64,000 nt of DNA, from contig NC_080718.1 of NCBI RefSeq assembly GCF_019097595.1, positions 23,608,157-23,672,156 on the forward strand, read 5' to 3'. Positions within the stretch are counted from its first letter, which is position 1, and every line of letters begins with the position of its first letter. A program made the translations under genes and the position numbers. The notes beneath the pieces are model-generated. The model saw only the letters and a list, made by a program, of their open reading frames with translations, had not been told where the DNA came from and did no database searches. Of this stretch, positions 55,408-64,000 are shown piece after piece. This stretch comes from Hemibagrus wyckioides (Eukaryota; Chordata; Actinopteri; Siluriformes; Bagridae).

Positions 55408-58400
55408 GTTAGAGTTTGCTTTATGAACATTAGTCAGTGTGTGTTTACACCAAGCTTACAGAATTGTTTAACCATGACACATATGTTTGGTTTTGTGGCC
55501 AGAGTCAGCTGACTGCCACCCTGCTAACTTCTGTGGTGGCGGCAGTGTTTGGCTCGCTGCAGATCGGATACCACACCGGCAATGTCAACTCTCCAGCCAG
55601 AGTGAGTACATGACTCTGGGTAGCATGGCACAAACATGCACTTCTCACTGAGTAAATTTTACAAAGCCGTGAGAACTATCTATTCAGCTAGGTATGGTCT
55701 TGGAATGCTTTATATTTACAGACAGGTAGCTACGATGTCTGGACTGTGTTGATTTATCGGCTCGGTATGTGGATACTCAGCAACATTCTCCAGGTGATAT
55801 TTCATTCCAAAGCTACCAGGATGGCCTTCCAGGTCTTAGTCATGTCTTTCAAGCGGATGAAATGCAGTCTCTTAAAGTATATTCATTAATTCTGTGAATT
55901 TTGGCACGCAAATGGTAGCTGACGTCACGACTGCAACACACTTACACATTTAAAAGAAGAAATGACAACTGATGTACACAATAGAAGGCTTGTTAGTAAG
56001 GACCATTGTTTAATTTAGAAGCATTTAAGGAAACTCATCACATTGACATGTGGTTTCAAGAAACGTTAGGAGATTTTAGGGAATATAAAATGCTCCTGTA
56101 AGCTGCAGCTCACAAAAAACATCTTAAATGCTAGAAATAAAGGCACCATTGACCCAAAAATGCACTAAATGTTTATTTGTATACTGCTTTTAATCACAGA
56201 CATAATCGAAGCAGATTTATAGAAATCTCTAGCTCCATTATGAGATAGAATAGGCCAGACTCAACACTGCTTGTTATGCTTTATTTACTCAGATCATTGA
56301 AGACTTCTTCAATGTGACATGGAAATCAAGACACAATCAATCCATGCCAGACCACAGTTTGACATTTCTGTGGGCTCTGTCAGTCAGCATCAAGGATTTT
56401 GGAGCCCTGTTGGGTTCACTGGGTGTTAAAGGCCTGGCTGATTCCTATGGGAGGTGAGAATTGGCTTTAGGAATTTTTGCTTGTTTTGTTAAAAAATAAA
56501 TCAATAAAAATCACTGTTGAATACTTTTACTAATTTTAACTTTTAACTTTTTTTTCCTATAGGAAAAATGCCATTCTCATAGCAAACACTTTCTCTATAG
56601 CGGGCGCCTGTCTGATGTTCCTAAGCAAAGCAGCTGAATCTTTTGAACTTCTTATAGTGGGCCGTTTCATTTTTGGTCTTTTCTGTGGTCTGGTGATGAG
56701 CCTGAACCCGCTGTATATCCAGGGTGTGTCCCCGATTAACCTCCGTGGTGCCTTTGCAACTCTTAACCAGGTTTCTTTTGCCTCTGGCATTTTCCTGGGC
56801 ATGGTGAGAGACCACACACATTCTCTTCATCTTTTGTTCATCCTTTAAAAACTCTCTAATTATGATCTGGTTCTCATCAGTGGAAGACTAACCTAGACTA
56901 ATTTAGTTGTTTGTGGTGGATGTTACAGGTGGTGGGCTTAGAAACAGTCCTGGGGACACAAAAGTACTGGGCGTTTATGCTGTCTCTGTCCCTTATTCCA
57001 GCTGGCCTTCAGTATATAATCTTACCTTTTTGCCCTGAGAGCCCACGCTATTTCTTCATCAGCTGTGGAAAAGAGCAAGAAGCAGAATCTGGTAGTGTGA
57101 GAGAAATTTACAGCTTCATCCTTGAATACTCAGAATGTATATCCAGTTATCACCTGTTATTTCACATTTCACAAATTTCATTTTATTTGTCTTCAGCTTT
57201 AAGAAGGTTAAGAGGAAACCCTGACAAGGTAACACAGGAAATGGATGAGATGAGAGAGGAAGCATCTCACAGTGAAGCAAGAATAACTATCGGGGAATTC
57301 TTCATCAAACGCTGCTATAGACGGCCCATAATACTTGTTCTAATCATAAACCTGGGCAGCCAGTTATCCGGATTCAATGCGGTTAGTGTTCATATAGCAA
57401 GATCGAACAACTTTATTCATGCTCATCATCATCTTTGACTTTATGCTGTTTCGGGAAAGGACATGCCTGTACAGTGGAGTAAAAAAGTCCTCTTAAGTTA
57501 AATAAAGATGAAGTTTCATTTATAGAAGCATTTTTTTTTTTTTTTGGTTTCACAAATGATCTTTCCACTGAAATCAATTGTTGTCATGCCATTCCATGTT
57601 TTTGTGGTACATTTTCCCTTTTTTCTATTCAGAAAATAGGGAGGCAGCAGACCTTTGCAACATTCTGTAATTATTTTTTTATCATAATAAAAATATCACA
57701 TATTTTCAAAAATAGAATAATTGAATGCAGTTATTTTTTGTCAAAAAGGATCTAAAAGTCCATAAATGTGGTTTCAAAAGAGAACATTTTCCATCCCATC
57801 TAAAAAGCTAAATAGCAATGTCACAAATTCATGCCAAAATCCTCTTTAAAAACCCACTACACCACAGCCTCTTTTCATTTCTTCTTCATCACTAATTTCA
57901 TCTGTTTATGGTGGACACTGTCTCTGTTCCTACCACTAGCCATCATTTAATACAACTCACGCCTCATTATGAGCCTCATTTTAGATGGAATTTTTTCAAG
58001 TCTGTCTAGTTCCTGAATAAAACACCACACTGTCTGTTACTTCATTTTCAGATCATAAATTACTCAACAAAAATATTTACCAAGGCCAAATTTGAAGAAG
58101 CAAAATATCTGACACTTGGAGTGGGAGCAATCAACGTGGTATTCACCATCGTGTCTGTGAGTGTTAGAACATTCCGGCATATTCAGAGCTGTGTGTGATT
58201 TGGGGGCACAAATTGTAATGTTTGTAAATGCAACCACTTTTTCAGATGATATTCTGTCCCTCTGTATTAACACTGACATTCAGAAACTCTGACGCATTCT
58301 TGTCTCCTTTAAAAAATTCTTCAAAGATACTTTGCGTTTCTTCATAATTTGGCATTTGTTTCTTCTCAAAGTTGCTCCTGGTGGAGAGGGCAGGGCGCAG

Positions 58401-59861
58401 AAAGCTGCTCCTCACTGGCTTCCTATTGGTAGCTTTTTGTAATTTACTTATGACCATCACAGACTCCTTGCTGGTGAGATTAATGCTTATGTTTTACAGT
58501 AAAAAGAAATAATTTATTTGTTTTTGGTGAATGTACTCAACGTGAGAACACACTGTTACAGTAATAGTAAAGATAATGTCACACTCTTCATATCTCCTCA
58601 GGACATAGTCCCGGACATTCGTGGTTTTCAGGTGCTTGTGGTGTTTCTCCTGATTTCAGCGTATGAGCTGGGACCAGGGCCCATCTCTTGGTTCATTGGT
58701 GCTGAGCTCTTTGACCAGCCAGCCCGACCCATTGCCATGGCTTTCACCAGCATGCTCAACTGGGGAGGAAAATTTCTGCTAGCCCTCCTTTTCCCACCAT
58801 TATTGGTATGTCTTTTCTATCCTTTACAACTAAAAAAGGCCTAAGATCAGTTACTTTGAATACAAACAGTAGAAAAGACTGGGAAGTGACTGCTTATATT
58901 ACAACAAGAAGCAAGCTGTAGTAGAAGCTTATCATATTCGGAAAAGAGAAACAAAACATTTCGGGCATTCCATCATGATCTGTGTAAAGTATTTCTAAAG
59001 CTGTTGGAGATAAAACCAGTTGATATTTGAAATAGCTGGGAATACAATTATTCTTGGCGGAACATTACCTTTGTTCAAGCCCTAAACAATTCGTATTTGT
59101 CACCTATCATTGCTGGAGTTGTTCACTGTCTCTCTGGTCAGAGATGTGATCAGCTGTACATCAGAGGATACTTAGGATGATGCTTTTATGAAACACCTTT
59201 TTACCACCAGAATGAATGATTTCTCCATTCCTGTGGTTAGATACTTCAACAGTGATGTATGAAACATCAATGACATCTTGCTTTGTGTTCCTGGTTGTTG
59301 CTACAGGAACAATGAATTGAGGAACAGAGGAAAGGAAAAGTAAGAAAAATCAACATTTTACAAACTTTGGAATAAATGTAATGGGCTGTCCACAATCATT
59401 ATCCATCAACAGTCATTTATCTACTGGTTTTCTACCTACAGCCTTAGAAACACTTTGCTTACCTTATTCAGAAACATCCACTTTGGCAAACATCTGCCCA
59501 AGGCCCTTAACCCTCACCTGTTCTGTTGTATAAATCAGCTAAATGTAAGTGTCTCAGGATAATGAAGTCTGCCAAATGCTGTAAATGGAAATAAACCAAC
59601 TGTTTCTGTTGCATATGCAGATCCTTGTCAGCTTTAATATTATCCATTCTACATGTGTTTTCCTTGCGTTCTTTGTTCCAGCACCTGTGTGGAGCTTACG
59701 TCTACCTCCTCTTCATGTCCATGGCCTTGATAGCATTTACTTACACAATGCATCGCCTCCCAGAAACAAAGGGCCGAACTTCAGATGACATTGCTGCTGA
59801 GTTTCGTGGGGCTGAGAGCATTCCCCTGTATAACAAAACAAGTTTTAATACTTTCACTTGA
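55393..59861 (+). CDS. slc2a11l: class II GLUT sugar transporter, SLC2A11-like (10 exons)
   Basis: Exons: 55393-55407 (tentative), 55503-55601, 56293-56453, 56563-56803, 56929-57091, 57197-57381, 58052-58156, 58372-58473, 58602-58805, 59682-59861. Phases chain into 484 codons, normal for the 12-helix major-facilitator GLUT family (facilitative hexose carriers of the plasma membrane). Signatures in order: GSLQIGYHTGNVNSP (TM1), NVT and NQS sequons (45, 53) in the first outer loop, YGRK, VGRF, PESPRY (208-213), SQLSGFNA (281-288), ERAGRRK, GPGPISWF (381-388), PETKG (452-456). CGKEQEAESALRRLRG and AELFDQPARP resemble GLUT11 more than GLUT1-4 or GLUT5/9, as recalled, so the subfamily is probable, not certain. 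Substrate unknown. Tandem to smoc1 with no functional link evident. Confidence 0.88.
55503..55601 (+). CDS. slc2a11l: GLUT gene exon 2, TM1
   Basis: 99 nt, phase 0 both ends (gccaga|gtgagt). It encodes SQLTATLLTSVVAAVFGSLQ then IGYHTGNVNSPAR, the first helix with the GLUT-typical GSxQxGY motif. Confidence 0.93.
55602..56292 (+). other. GLUT gene intron 2 (691 bp)
   Basis: No repeat or gene recognised; acceptor tttactcag. Confidence 0.9.
56293..56453 (+). CDS. slc2a11l: GLUT gene exon 3, outer loop and TM2
   Basis: 161 nt, phase 0 in, phase 2 out (gggag|gtgaga). It encodes IIEDFFNVTWKSRHNQS (two potential N-glycosylation sites), LTFLWALSVSIKDFGALLG and KGLADSYGR. The WALSVS motif is GLUT-typical. 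Confidence 0.95.
56563..56803 (+). CDS. slc2a11l: GLUT gene exon 4, TM3-TM5
   Basis: 241 nt, phase 2 in, phase 0 out (ggcatg|gtgaga). It encodes KNAILIANTFSIAGACLM, LIVGRFIFGLFCGLVMS, LNPLYIQGVSPINLRGAF and SFASGIFLGM. The inner loop RK and the P-x-Y-I-x-x-V-S-P-x-x-L-R-G motif are GLUT hallmarks. Confidence 0.95.
56929..57091 (+). CDS. slc2a11l: GLUT gene exon 5, TM6 and PESPRY
   Basis: 163 nt, phase 0 in, phase 1 out. It encodes VVGLETVLGTQKYW, the TM6 segment and LPFCPESPRYFFISCGKE. PESPRY is the conserved cytoplasmic motif after TM6. The donor gtagtg is weak and the following 105-nt intron is open in frame. Confidence 0.94.
57197..57381 (+). CDS. slc2a11l: GLUT gene exon 6, cytoplasmic loop and TM7
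   Basis: 185 nt, phase 1 in, phase 0 out (aatgcg|gttagt). It encodes ALRRLRGNPDKVTQEMDEM, REEASHSEARITIGEFF and the TM7 segment ending NLGSQLSGFNA. In GLUT1 and GLUT5 the corresponding motif is QQLSG; here the first glutamine is serine, which alters the sugar-binding pocket. Confidence 0.95.
57382..58051 (+). other. GLUT gene intron 6 (670 bp)
   Basis: Begins gttagt; contains a T-rich run near 57530. Nothing else recognised. Confidence 0.9.
58052..58156 (+). CDS. slc2a11l: GLUT gene exon 7, TM7 end and TM8
   Basis: 105 nt, phase 0 both ends (gtgtct|gtgagt). It encodes IINYSTKIFTKAKFEEAKYL then TLGVGAINVVFTIVS. The NYS position corresponds to YYS/YYA after QLSGxNA in other GLUTs. Confidence 0.95.
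58372..58473 (+). CDS. slc2a11l: GLUT gene exon 8, GRR loop and TM9
   Basis: 102 nt, phase 0 both ends (ttgctg|gtgaga). It encodes LLLVERAGRRKLLLTGF, the E-R-x-G-R-R motif between TM8 and TM9, and a hydrophobic helix. Confidence 0.95.
58602..58805 (+). CDS. slc2a11l: GLUT gene exon 9, TM10-TM11
   Basis: 204 nt, phase 0 both ends (ttattg|gtatgt). It encodes VLVVFLLISAYELGPGPIS then WFIGAELFDQPARPIAM and LNWGGKFLLALLFPP. GPGPIxWF is the flexible TM10 hinge of sugar porters; ELFDQxARP favours the GLUT11 group. Confidence 0.96.
58806..59681 (+). other. GLUT gene intron 9 (876 bp)
   Basis: No repeat or gene recognised; acceptor ctttgttccag. Confidence 0.9.
59682..59861 (+). CDS. slc2a11l: GLUT gene exon 10, TM12 and C-terminus
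   Basis: 180 nt including TGA. It encodes HLCGAYVYLLFMSMALIAF, HRLPETKGRTSDDIAAEF and the tail NKTSFNTFT. PETKG plus an acidic 'DDIAAEF' helix is the standard GLUT end. The tail has no obvious dileucine sorting motif. Confidence 0.96.
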   Translation, partial: HLCGAYVYLLFMSMALIAFTYTMHRLPETKGRTSDDIAAEFRGAESIPLYNKTSFNTFT

Positions 59862-59929
59862 ACCAGAAGTCTCTACAACAGTGGATTCTTTGGCTTCGGC
59901 TGTAGAACGATCAAGAAGAAGCTTTTAAT

Positions 59930-60190
59930 TCCCCCCAGACCAACAGAGGGCACCCTAAGCCATAATTTGAACTTCTTTTGTTGCTGGTTCTATTTACTTA
60001 TCCTCATGTTTTCTGGTGGTTTGTTAGTCACCTTATTTAAGGTCCTTTGTTTCACTGTTTCCTTTTTCCAGATTCTGTACATGCCATAGCCTTGTTCCAC
60101 ATTTTTAGTTTATTCTTCACTGTTTGTTTATTCCTTGTTACACTGTAGTAATAAATATCTGCACTTGCATCCACCTTCACGTCATTTACC
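59930..60190 (+). repeat. LTR-like repeat carrying the probable GLUT poly(A) signal
   Basis: 'cagaccaacagagggcaccc' followed by T-rich 'gtttattccttgttacactg' and 'taataaatatctgcacttgc' resembles the ends of fish LTR-type repeats and loosely parallels 10640-10985. AATAAA at 60150-60155 lies about 290 nt after the stop and is the first good poly(A) signal. Confidence 0.4.
60150..60155 (+). terminator. slc2a11l: probable poly(A) signal of the GLUT gene
   Basis: Canonical AATAAA 289 nt downstream of the stop codon; no earlier AATAAA in the 3' UTR. Confidence 0.55.
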
Positions 60191-60903
60191 AGACACATGT
60201 ACAAACAAGACCTGCTGACCCTCAAAGAAGTTAATGGAATCAGTCCAGCTGGGCAATGTTTAGACCATGAATAATTAATAATAATTATTAACATTTTATT
60301 CTTAATACCTATTATTCAGTTCAGTGCAGTTTTAGGATTTGTGTCAATTAACAAAGAACTGACAATAATGTAAACATATTTTTCAGCACTTAAGACACAT
60401 TCATCCATCTGCATTTATTTACTAGCCTGATGCACATTTCTATGCATACATGAAACAGAGGCATTTCAACAACCTCAGTGGTAAACACAGCACACCTCTT
60501 TGAGTTAATTAATTATGAAATCTGACATTTGTCTTGCTTACATAAACTAATAAACCATGGCAACTTGTAGAACCCGAACAGGACTGTAAGTCGACAAGAA
60601 TCCTTAATAATAGCAATAATCCCATGCACGAGCAAGAGGTGGAAGGGTTTCTTCTACCTCCAAGTCAAATTTTGGCACTGATACGTAAGGCAATTTGCTT
60701 TTTAATATGTTTAAAATTTGACCCACATTAGATTTTTTATTGTGCTTCCTAGGATGAAAGAATAAAATAAGACAATAGCTCTTTTGACCATTATAAGACG
60801 AGATTGATTGGGGTTTTATGCAATGCGATAAGATTTCCATTTTCATTTGGTATTCATTAGACAGTTCAAACATAGAGCATAGAGCATTATTGGCTCTAAG
60901 CCC

Positions 60904-60970
<67 letters not shown>

Positions 60971-61880
60971 TATGTATTTAACAGTAATAAGGCATGTTAA
61001 TCATCAACAACATTTATGATGTAAATTTAGTGAAATAGATCATTTTCAGCCGCTGTCCCTGGCAGGTTGATGTTTAAGAGACAAGAAAAAATAGGATCCA
61101 AAAAAAATGTGGTTACATAACACATAAAAGTAAGACATAAAACGGTAAAATCTATACCAGACATGTACATATAAAAGATCTGGCAAGTATGTCACTACAA
61201 CCTTACGGCGATTGCTTTAGCTAAAATCCACATTTATGTGATCATTATGTGAACATGCTATAATATATAACTATATAAGATGTTTTTTCCCCAGAAGCCA
61301 TGTTTTACATTTTTGAGAATAATCCAAAATAATTTTTTTGATATTTAAAGTCTCTTAAATCCACAGGAATTTCATTCCATAATATGATGCCCAGAAAGGA
61401 AATACTGTATAGATTGAGAAAAAAACAATTTTCTTTAGTACTACAGTACAATCCCCACTTGTAATTGACCTATTTGTGATTTTATATATACATTTTTTAA
61501 ACACTAAAGCAACAAGACTATTGGGATATTAAGAACTACTAGAACATTTCTGAATGACATTTTATAACGCTAAAAATCCATACCTTATTTGTTTCTTACA
61601 CGTCTTTCACTTAATTAAGTACAACAGCTGCATTCTATAACCCATTTTGCCATTCATAATTAGCTTCAATGAAACAGAGAAAAGAAGACAAGAGACAGTG
61701 AGGAGTGACCTCATGCTTCGAAGGATCTTTCTAACAGTTTATCTTCCCACATGCACAGTGTCTTAATTAAAAACAGCACGGTCAATATGGAGCCAGGTAC
61801 TTCAGCCAAGTTACATCAGTGAAGGTCTCTCACGAATAAGCTAACCCTACAGAAAAGACACAAACTGTGTGAAGGATCAA
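60190..61880. other. downstream intergenic sequence
   Basis: AT-rich sequence with a (CTTT)n array at 60903-60971. No gene seen on either strand. Confidence 0.75.
60903..60971. repeat. (CTTT)n microsatellite
   Basis: About 17 perfect CTTT units; homopyrimidine/homopurine, so triplex-capable. Confidence 0.95.
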
Positions 61881-62475
61881 GTTTTAAGATTTGAAAGTTT
61901 ATTTGTCAAATAAGTAGTAAGTAGTAAGAAATGAAAGTGAATTAGTGAAATGAGATGCAGCAACTCCATAGATAGATTCCATGTGCATAGCAAGAACAAA
62001 AAATAGACTATAGAGGTATACGTGTGTGTATGTATGTATTTACTATGTTGTTTGTATGTATGAGGTATCAGGTGCTTTTTGTGTGTGTGTGTGTGTGTGT
62101 GTGCAGCTGGATGGTGGAGATGGTCATAGGTTCATTGTTCTGATGGCTTGGGGGAAGAAGCTCTGCCCCTCAGTCCTGGCCATTTTGTTATGGAAGCATT
62201 TTCCAGACAGCAGTCATCAGAACACTGCCTTATTGGGGTGTGTGGGATCCTTTAAGATCTTTCCTTATCGGGTTCTGCACCTTCCTAGTGTAGATAACGA
62301 GCAGGCTAGGCAGTGCTGACCTGGTAATACATTCAGCTGACCACACCACCATAAGCAGAGTTTTGTGGCCTTCAACACTGCAGGTGGTGATGTTCCCAGT
62401 GAGGATAGAAGGACATCTGGATAGCTGAGGAGATGCCAAACTTCCTGAGCTTCCAAAGATAATAGAGACACTTCT
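61880..62475. repeat. teleost interspersed repeat copy
   Basis: Begins 'aagatttgaaagtttatttg' and contains 'gatggcttgggggaagaagc', 'tccagacagcagtcatcaga', 'gtgtagataacgagcagg' and 'ttcctgagcttccaaagata', in the order familiar from an abundant fish non-LTR-derived repeat. An internal (GT)n lies at 62079-62103. Class not assignable from memory. Confidence 0.55.
62079..62103. repeat. (GT)n microsatellite
   Basis: GT run inside the interspersed repeat. Confidence 0.9.
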
Positions 62476-63084
62476 GGATTAATGCTGAATTGTGAAGATT
62501 CAATGGCATTTTCATTTTAACATTTTCAAACATGATGCATTTATTTTTACATGTATCACACATGGGTTCTCCCACATGATCACATGATTACTTGAATACA
62601 TATACAATTTCAGAACAAAACATGGTAAATGCTTCTTCATATGCTTTTCATATATAATCACATATTACATATTATAATTATATGTGAAATGTTTTTAATA
62701 TTTCCATAGGGTTGCTATTCGCAAATATGTTGGACTACTGAGTGAGGCCCTAAAACCATTATTTTAGAAGTCTTTTAGAAGTCCATTACTCAAAGTCAAG
62801 CAATTGGGAATTTGTAAGAAAAAGTGACATTTGTTTTTTTAATTTGCAGCTGAAATCTATTGAAGAAATTACATCCAAAATCACACAAGTGCTTCTGTGG
62901 AAAAATGAAACCCCAGAAAGAAGCCACTGACTTTTTACAGTGCAATTAAATGGGGCTGTAAAATATAGCAGCATTACTTAACAGTCTGATTTGGTGGAAT
63001 AATGAAAACCATTTCCAATTGATAGTTATTCAAAAAAAGTGTCTTCTGTATCAGTAAAATATTATTTTGTCTTACATAAAGAAC
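62476..63084. other. intergenic, nothing recognised
   Basis: AT-rich unique sequence without ORFs of note. Confidence 0.7.
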
Positions 63085-63450
63085 ATCCATCCATCCATTT
63101 TCTATACCCGCTTTGTTCCTAATTAGGGTCACGGGGGTCTGGTGGAGCCTATCCCAGCACACATTGGGCGAAAGGCAGGGGTACACTCTGGGCGGGTCGC
63201 CAGTCCATCACAGGGCCACATATAGACAGACAACCACACACACTCACACTCACTCCTATGGGCAATTTAGAATTACCAATCAACCTAATGTACATGTTTT
63301 TGGACTGTGGGGGGAAACCAGAGTACCCGGAGTAAACCCACGGGGAGAACATGCAAACTCTACACAGAAAGGCCCCTGTCTGTTCAAACCCGGGATTCAA
63401 ACCCGGGACCTTCTTACTGCTAACCACTAAGCCACCGTGCTGCCCCATAA
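63085..63450 (-). repeat. interspersed retroposon, minus orientation
   Basis: Starts with a (CATC)n tail, then 'tctatacccgctttgttcct', 'gggtcacgggggtctggtgg', 'gcctatcccagcacacattg', and ends 'accactaagccaccgtgctg'. Its 3' end is the reverse complement of 11100-11195. The simple-repeat tail and lack of a long ORF suggest a SINE or a LINE 3' end; this wording is very common in teleosts. Confidence 0.75.
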
Positions 63451-64000
63451 AGAACATCTCATCATTTAACTTTTTAAAGCCTTCTATGGAACGGAGCACA
63501 GAGTGATGATTTAAACTGAGCAGGATGTATCATTCAGAGGCCAGCCTGTGGAACAACAGAATAAGAGAACAAGAGTGAAATAAAAACACTTCTTTACAAA
63601 CACAAAACGCAGTCTGGATGGTAAAACAGCACCATCTAGCAAACGTCAAGCCATATACCAGCAGTTTCTGATCTGGTTTTCTTATTTGGTATTATGTGCC
63701 ATTTAAAATATATAAACTTTTTTGTTTGTTTGTTTAAATTTTGGTATTTTTGTATTTTTGGTGAATTATGTAATTTTTGGTGAATGGAGGAAGACATACA
63801 GTATATGCTAAATATAAATATAAATACACATAACTATAGCTCTTACTAATTAGAAATAATCAGACTAATTCTATGGTGAGTAAAGGTGAGGAGAAAACAT
63901 GAAAAAGACTACAGGCAGCATTTGAGGTTGTCCAGTTGTCCAAAACCCTCATTTACTGTAGTCTGTCAGTGTAGTCTGTCACAGCTGAAAATGAATATCT
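63451..64000. other. intergenic, nothing recognised
   Basis: AT-rich sequence; no gene or confident repeat. Confidence 0.7.

Noticed and set aside
55393..59861. Assignment as a class I GLUT (GLUT1-4)
   Set aside because: Overall motifs fit the family, but AELFDQxARP, CGKExEAxxALRRLRG and NVNSPA favour the class II GLUT11/5/9 side; certainty needs a tree.

Overview
The window looks like nuclear DNA of a ray-finned fish. It is AT-rich and intron-dominated, dense in microsatellites, and scattered with worn DNA transposons and interspersed repeats of kinds common in teleosts. A catfish-like or other otophysan species is possible, but I cannot prove that. No bacterial genes, CRISPR array, rRNA or tRNA gene was recognised.

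Two genes can be read exon by exon, both on the + strand. Gene 1 (1-44535) is smoc1, a secreted SPARC-related modular calcium-binding protein. The window opens inside the signal-peptide exon and the remaining 12 coding exons are all present: Kazal domain, thyroglobulin type-1 domain, SMOC-specific linker, second thyroglobulin type-1 domain, extracellular calcium-binding domain with two EF-hands, and a short alternatively spliced tail ending GRLV. The 439 visible codons have matching splice phases throughout. Gene 2 (55393-59861) is a sugar transporter of the GLUT/SLC2 family, closest by recalled motifs to the class II SLC2A11 (GLUT11) group. It has ten exons and 484 codons; only its five-residue first exon is uncertain.

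The two genes are in tandem, separated by about 10.9 kb holding the smoc1 3' UTR, transposon relics and simple repeats. Nothing shows that they work together: smoc1 acts in the extracellular matrix and BMP signalling, the GLUT in the plasma membrane.

The most interesting signals concern RNA processing. (1) Intron 2 of smoc1 has an acceptor fused directly to a donor (cag|gtaag) with two in-phase downstream donors, the architecture of a vertebrate recursive-splice exon or an undescribed cassette exon. (2) The acceptor of the Kazal exon has a pure GT repeat instead of a pyrimidine tract, as at CFTR exon 9. (3) The smoc1 tail combines a 54-nt symmetric exon with a CAGCAG tandem acceptor, giving four possible C-termini. 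(4) The GLUT gene has a 105-nt, stop-free, frame-preserving intron. (5) An unrecognised exon-like ORF sits in smoc1 intron 1. Other points are a PBX/HOX-like palindrome, a cluster of forkhead-like motifs, and a GLUT poly(A) signal inside repeat-like DNA.
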